A stretch of 9,331 nt of DNA, from contig JAFUWP010000216.1 of assembly GCA_017483405.1 (NCBI GenBank), positions 1-9,331 of the forward strand, given 5' to 3'. Under the pieces are notes generated by a model. The model had not been told where the DNA came from. It searched no databases and saw only the letters and a program-made list of their open reading frames with translations. The position numbers and the translations under genes are program-made. Every line of letters starts with the position of its first letter. Position 1 is the stretch's first letter. Shown piece by piece: positions 5,303 to 9,331 of this stretch. Source of the DNA: Oscillospiraceae bacterium. GTDB taxonomy: Bacteria; Bacillota; Clostridia; Oscillospirales; Ruminococcaceae.

Positions 5303-6182
5303 ATGTTTCCGGATGCTGTTTCGGCAGATAGTAATTATTATACCAGAACATCGCAACCGCGGCAGAAATAATAATTCCATAGCCGATGAAACTGTAAATA
5401 TCAGGAATCTCCCTGAAAAACAGAAATCCCAGCGATGTCGCAAAAATAATCTGCGAATAGTCATAGACAGAAATCTCTTTTGCAGGCGCGTGACAATAAG
5501 CCGCTGTTATCGAGAACTGTCCGCCGGCGGCGGCCGTTCCTGCACCAATGAGAATCAGTATCTGCCGGAACGTCATCGGATGAAAATTCAGAATCAGAAA
5601 CGGAAGTGTCACCAGACAGGAAAATCCGGAGAAAAATAAAACGATAAAATTCTTATTGACACCTTTCTGCCCCAGAATTCTGACACATGCATAAGCCAGC
5701 CCTGCGCAGATACCTCCTGTCAGGCCGAGTGCGGATGCCTTGACATCAGAAAAATCCAGAGTCGGCTTGATAATCAGCAGACTGCCGAGAAACGCCGTCA
5801 GCACCGCGCCGCCCTGCGCCGGACTGAGCTTTTCTTTCAGCAGAAGCCATGAAAACAGTATCGTAAAGAACGGCGACATCTTGTTAAGCATAGAAGCATC
5901 CGACAAGACAAGATGGTCAATTGCATAGAAATTACATAAAATTCCGATTGTGCCGAAGCCGGCTCGCATCACGAGCCAGCCCCAGCCATCTTTAGGAATC
6001 TGCATATTCTGCCTGTCTTTCCAGCAGGCGATGGCGGCAATCAGGAGTGCCACGAAATTCCGGAAAAAGCTTTTCTGGACTGACGGCAAATCTCCGGAAA
6101 GCCGTACAAACGCATTCATGAACGCAAAACAGAATGCCGAACAGATAATAAATAAAATGCCTTTATATTTTGCTTTTATCAA
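5301..6182 (-). CDS. EamA / drug-metabolite (DMT) superfamily transporter
   Basis: A 293-residue integral membrane protein with about ten hydrophobic helices arranged as two EamA repeats (roughly 8-138 and 153-281). Equivalent signatures occur late in each half: FSWLLLKEKLSPAQ (110-123) and GFLFFREIPDIYSF (252-265). The AIDHLVLSDASMLNKMSPFF stretch (87-106) is typical for the first repeat. Such proteins move small metabolites across the inner membrane; the substrate cannot be read from the sequence. The start is a TTG (6182-6180) that overlaps the TGA of the xylanase gene by 4 nt (TTGA). GAAGG (6191-6187) lies only 4 nt ahead, so re-initiation after the xylanase stop is likely. No separate promoter was seen, so the gene depends on the xylanase transcript. 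Confidence 0.85.
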   Translation of the reverse strand: MIKAKYKGILFIICSAFCFAFMNAFVRLSGDLPSVQKSFFRNFVALLIAAIACWKDRQNMQIPKDGWGWLVMRAGFGTIGILCNFYAIDHLVLSDASMLNKMSPFFTILFSWLLLKEKLSPAQGGAVLTAFLGSLLIIKPTLDFSDVKASALGLTGGICAGLAYACVRILGQKGVNKNFIVLFFSGFSCLVTLPFLILNFHPMTFRQILILIGAGTAAAGGQFSITAAYCHAPAKEISVYDYSQIIFATSLGFLFFREIPDIYSFIGYGIIISAAVAMFWYNNYYLPKQHPET

Positions 6183-9100
6183 AATTCCTTCACCAGACCG
6201 ACAATATATTTCATAATCAACAGGGCATCACTGGAATCGGGTACGCCGTTTTGATTGACATCGGCATTGGTTTCCTGCTGTTTGCTGAGAATTTCCTTGC
6301 CGAGAATCGCTTTATTAACGGTGATGACATCGAGAATATTAATTTCGCCGCTGAGGTCAACATCTCCGAGGAGAGTGCTTTCTTCTCCGGTAAGTTTCAG
6401 CAGGCCGAGGCCGGAAACATCAGTATAGCCCATACCGGACAAGTCAAACCAGTTTGCGATGGAAGTTCGTTTTCCGTCACCAGTGCCGTCATCGTTGACC
6501 TGCGCATCGAATCCGACAATCTGATTCGCCTTGAATCCGCCGAGTGTGGACGGAATCGCGAATTCTACCAGATAGCCGTCAGCCGTCTTTGCCGTTGCAG
6601 ATGTGAATCTGTCTGTAGAAAGCCCGTCTGTGATTGACTTTTCGTTATCGAAATTCGTTCTGACCTGAATATCATCTGCTTCATACGCTGTTGATTTATG
6701 ATTGTTTTCATCAAGGAAGATTTCAACAGTATCCTGTTCATAGGTATTGTTGCTTGCCTTGCTGAGTACAGGGTCTTTGACTTCTGCCAGAACGTAGATA
6801 TTCTTGTTATCCCAGAGGATTTTCGCCGTTCCGGTTGCGCCGTTACCCATAGAATAAGTATTGATATTGATTGTTTTTGCTGTGCTCCAGATATCATCGA
6901 TTTCGCCGTCAATTGTGGGAGTGCCCTGAACGGCTTCTGCCATTGCCGGAATCTCAGCAATCAGGAGTTTACCGCTTGTAGATTCTGATAATTCGCCGAG
7001 AGAATTCCAGTTTTCGCCGTTGAGTGCAATATCACAGCGGATGGTATCTCCGGCTTTCAGTCCTGCAACGCTTGCGGAATAGGTATTTTCTCCGGCTTTG
7101 ACACTGATTTTTTCTGATTTGCCGTTAATCAGGATTGTGGCAGTTCCGGCTTTTTTCGCATTGATGACAAAATATAATTCTCCCGTATCAATCGCATCTT
7201 CAGATTCAATAATAGCATCAGAATAAGCGACTTTGAATGTTCCGGCATTGCCGATTGCATTTTCAGCCTGTGCTTCAAGAGCGGAATTGACGGTATCATT
7301 CCAGATATAGGCTCTTGCTGTTTGGATGGTCTGCACTTCTGCGGAAGTATCTGCAACGGCATAATAAGCGGCTTTCGCCTGATAATCCTTATCGAACAGC
7401 AACGGATAACCGCCAATCCAGCTAGTCGAATCCGTGATGCCCCAGAGCACAACCGCGGACAGATTAACCCCATCAGCCTTAACTCTCTTATACATATCAA
7501 AGCACTGGCGATAGCGTTCCGCTAAGGCAAGCAAATCTTCATCGGCATTGGAACGGAGAGAAACATCAAGTTCCGTGACCTGAATTTCAAGTCCCATAGC
7601 GGCATAACTTCTGAGTGCGGCTTCATACTGCGCGATAGAGGGCGAACTCATACCGATATGCGACTGCATACCCATGCCGTCAATTAATTTCGCATCGACA
7701 AGCTCCTGTAAAATTTCCGACTGGATATATTTTAATTTATTCTCGCTGTATTCGTTATAGTCATTATAGAACAGCTTGCATCCTTCGGGAGCGTATTTTC
7801 TCGCGTAGGTGAAAGCCTTCTTGATATAGCTCTGGTCGCCGTAAACGCTCACCCAGCCGGAAGAACCATCGCCCTGAGAGTAAGCACCGGCATTACGCAT
7901 CGTTCCGGAATCGGAGGCGGCTTCGTTCACGACATCCCATGAATAGACATTCAGATTCGGATACTGCGTCTTGATAGCGTTCATGACGTTTTTGATATAA
8001 TTTTCCATACGCTTATCCATGATTTCAGGAGAAACGAAATCGGCATTGGCATCGTAATTTTCTTTAAAGAACCAGTCCGGAGTCTGGCTGTGCCATACCA
8101 GAACATGGCCTCTCAAATCGAGGTTGTTATCTTCGCAGAATTTGAGCATTGCAGATGCCTGTTTCAGAGAAATCTGGGGATTGGTCTGGTCACCGCCGTT
8201 AGCCTCCATATAGGCGAGCGTTGCGCTCTGGTCGAGAACGGCTTCGGGCTTGAGTTCGTTTCCGATGGTGACACTGTTATAATGTTTCAGAATCAGGTCT
8301 TTTGTCGCGCCCTGTGTGAATTCGGCACTTGCGACAGCGCATCCGATTTTGAAATCATCTGCATAAATATCTTTCAGGGAGGCAATATCTTCCTGAATGG
8401 CAGGGTCGGGGAGACGTTCGCCGGTGACATCATCCAGATAGAAGCCCATCAGGTCTTGACTTGTTACGGCAGAATCCGGCTTGTATGCCGTTTGAACATA
8501 GACATACATATTGGATGCGCCTTCCGGAATGGTGCATTCCGTGCCGATGTAAGTCCATTCGCCCTTGTTAGCGGTTTCGGTATAGATGGTATAATAATTT
8601 TCCTTGCCGTTGAGGTCATATTGCAGATTGATGGAAAATTTCTGTGTATCTGTATAATCATCGCCATCGTAGAGGACATAACAGCCGAATCTGTAATAAC
8701 CGCCTGCTTCGAGAACTAAGGCTTTATTGCAGGTTGCGCCGTTCCATAACTGCTGACGGCCATCGGTATAGAGTGAATATTCACCGCTGTGCGCGTATTT
8801 TGTGGAAACTTCCAGAGTTGTCTGTGAACCGCGTCCCTGCCATTTCATGACAGTACCGTCATCGAAGTTATCGGAAAAGCCGTCATTTCCGGCCTCTTTC
8901 TCGATTTTTTCGCCCTTTACGGTGAAATCATCCATATAGAAATCACTCAGAGTAGCGGCTTCGACATAGATGACGATATTAGAGGCATCTTCCGGAACGG
9001 TGTAAGTCCCGTTGATGGTGCTCCATTCGCCGACTTTTGCGTTGACACTGCTGATATACTTATAATTTTCCTTACCGTTGGCATCGGTATATAAGCATTG

Positions 9101-9331
9101 CAGATTGAACTGCTGATTCTGTCCGCCGACAGTCTCATCATCATACATGACGGCGACACTCAGAGTATATTGTTTTCCGGCATACATCGTGCCAATCATG
9201 GATGCGCCTGCACCATTCCAGCTGACAGTTCTGCCGGTAACGGAAAGCGACTTACTTCCGGAATTGGCATACTTGTCCGATAAGCTTAATTCCGTACTGC
9301 CGGAAGTACGGGCTTTCCAAGTGCCGAAACC
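6179..9331 (-). CDS. Cellulosomal endo-1,4-beta-xylanase, CBM22-CBM22-GH10-CBM9-dockerin (5' end outside window)
   Basis: The frame is open to the right edge, 44 codons beyond the first internal Met (9199), so the true start and signal peptide are missing. Module order in nucleotides: CBM22 (9331 to about 8910, entering in mid-domain), second CBM22 (about 8881-8411), GH10 catalytic domain (about 8401-7346), an unassigned beta-rich module (about 7345-6965), CBM9 (about 6946-6392) and dockerin (about 6376-6188). GH10 cleaves internal beta-1,4-xylosyl bonds of xylan with retention. Its acid/base Glu is in DVVNEA (codon 7924-7922) and its nucleophile Glu in VTELDVS (codon 7573-7571); HVLVWHSQTPDWFF and GMGMQSHIGM are also typical. 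CBM22 and CBM9 bind xylan chains and chain ends. The dockerin has two calcium loops, GDVDLSGEINILD and ADVNQNGVPDSSD, and should plug the secreted enzyme into a cohesin scaffold. All key residues are intact, so an active enzyme is expected. The stop overlaps the start of the transporter gene. Confidence 0.95.
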   Translation of the reverse strand, partial: GFGTWKARTSGSTELSLSDKYANSGSKSLSVTGRTVSWNGAGASMIGTMYAGKQYTLSVAVMYDDETVGGQNQQFNLQCLYTDANGKENYKYISSVNAKVGEWSTINGTYTVPEDASNIVIYVEAATLSDFYMDDFTVKGEKIEKEAGNDGFSDNFDDGTVMKWQGRGSQTTLEVSTKYAHSGEYSLYTDGRQQLWNGATCNKALVLEAGGYYRFGCYVLYDGDDYTDTQKFSINLQYDLNGKENYYTIYTETANKGEWTYIGTECTIPEGASNMYVYVQTAYKPDSAVTSQDLMGFYLDDVTGERLPDPAIQEDIASLKDIYADDFKIGCAVASAEFTQGATKDLILKHYNSVTIGNELKPEAVLDQSATLAYMEANGGDQTNPQISLKQASAMLKFCEDNNLDLRGHVLVWHSQTPDWFFKENYDANADFVSPEIMDKRMENYIKNVMNAIKTQYPNLNVYSWDVVNEAASDSGTMRNAGAYSQGDGSSGWVSVYGDQSYIKKAFTYARKYAPEGCKLFYNDYNEYSENKLKYIQSEILQELVDAKLIDGMGMQSHIGMSSPSIAQYEAALRSYAAMGLEIQVTELDVSLRSNADEDLLALAERYRQCFDMYKRVKADGVNLSAVVLWGITDSTSWIGGYPLLFDKDYQAKAAYYAVADTSAEVQTIQTARAYIWNDTVNSALEAQAENAIGNAGTFKVAYSDAIIESEDAIDTGELYFVINAKKAGTATILINGKSEKISVKAGENTYSASVAGLKAGDTIRCDIALNGENWNSLGELSESTSGKLLIAEIPAMAEAVQGTPTIDGEIDDIWSTAKTININTYSMGNGATGTAKILWDNKNIYVLAEVKDPVLSKASNNTYEQDTVEIFLDENNHKSTAYEADDIQVRTNFDNEKSITDGLSTDRFTSATAKTADGYLVEFAIPSTLGGFKANQIVGFDAQVNDDGTGDGKRTSIANWFDLSGMGYTDVSGLGLLKLTGEESTLLGDVDLSGEINILDVITVNKAILGKEILSKQQETNADVNQNGVPDSSDALLIMKYIVGLVKEF
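8411..9331 (-). repeat. Tandem duplicated CBM22 modules
   Basis: The two xylan-binding modules at the N-terminal side of the xylanase share the same order of motifs. NGKENYKYI in the first matches NGKENYYTI in the second; VGEWSTINGTYTVPEDASN matches KGEWTYIGTECTIPEGASN; FYMDDFTVKGE matches FYLDDVTGERL. They have diverged clearly at other positions, so this is an old in-gene duplication rather than a recent one. Confidence 0.75.

Noticed and set aside
8090..8719. A 209-codon plus-strand frame inside the xylanase
   Set aside because: It is antisense to intact CBM22/GH10 coding sequence and has no domain signature; a by-product of the codon bias of the real gene.
9199..9199. ATG at 9199 as the start of the xylanase
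   Set aside because: The frame stays open to the window edge with CBM22-like residues before this Met, and a start here would remove the signal peptide and part of the domain.

Overview
The window looks like DNA from a fibre-degrading, anaerobic gut or rumen Clostridia of the Ruminococcus type. The strongest clue is a large modular xylanase (CBM22-CBM22-GH10-CBM9) that ends in a two-repeat type I dockerin, the hallmark of cellulosome-forming Ruminococcus and Clostridium. From about position 495 to the right end, codon use is uniform and moderately GC-rich. The first ~490 bases differ sharply: they are very A+T-rich and carry a fragment of a surface repeat protein that stops matching its family in mid-domain. 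This junction is either a recombination scar or an assembly chimera.

Layout from left to right. (1) 3-674: the AT-rich partial surface-protein frame. (2) 647-1680: a good sigma-A-type promoter and a lipoprotein-like VanY/M15B-related protein that has lost its metal ligands. (3) 1682-2578, minus strand: a PflX-like radical SAM protein (COG1313 type) ending 1 bp from the previous gene. (4) 2579-2770: a divergent promoter region with two strong promoters and a perfect 16-bp palindrome at the predicted start of the rightward transcript. (5) 2771-5259, plus strand: a probable four-gene operon of a DctP-type TRAP substrate-binding lipoprotein, an HprK-like kinase, a PqqD-like small protein and an S24/S26-type serine peptidase. 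It ends at a strong terminator that works in both directions. (6) 5301-9331, minus strand: the dockerin xylanase (its 5' end lies beyond the right edge), then an EamA/DMT-family membrane transporter whose start overlaps the xylanase stop by 4 nt.

The most interesting part is the kinase-PqqD-peptidase cassette at 3815-5259. HprK-like kinases and PqqD-like peptide-recognition domains occur together in peptide-modification systems (the SynChlorMet cassette; kinase-bearing lasso peptide clusters). Here they are tightly coupled to a peptidase and follow a substrate-binding lipoprotein, with no visible precursor peptide, cyclase or maturase. A small peptide- or protein-processing module is a reasonable but unproven reading. 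No tRNA, rRNA, CRISPR array or insertion sequence was seen.
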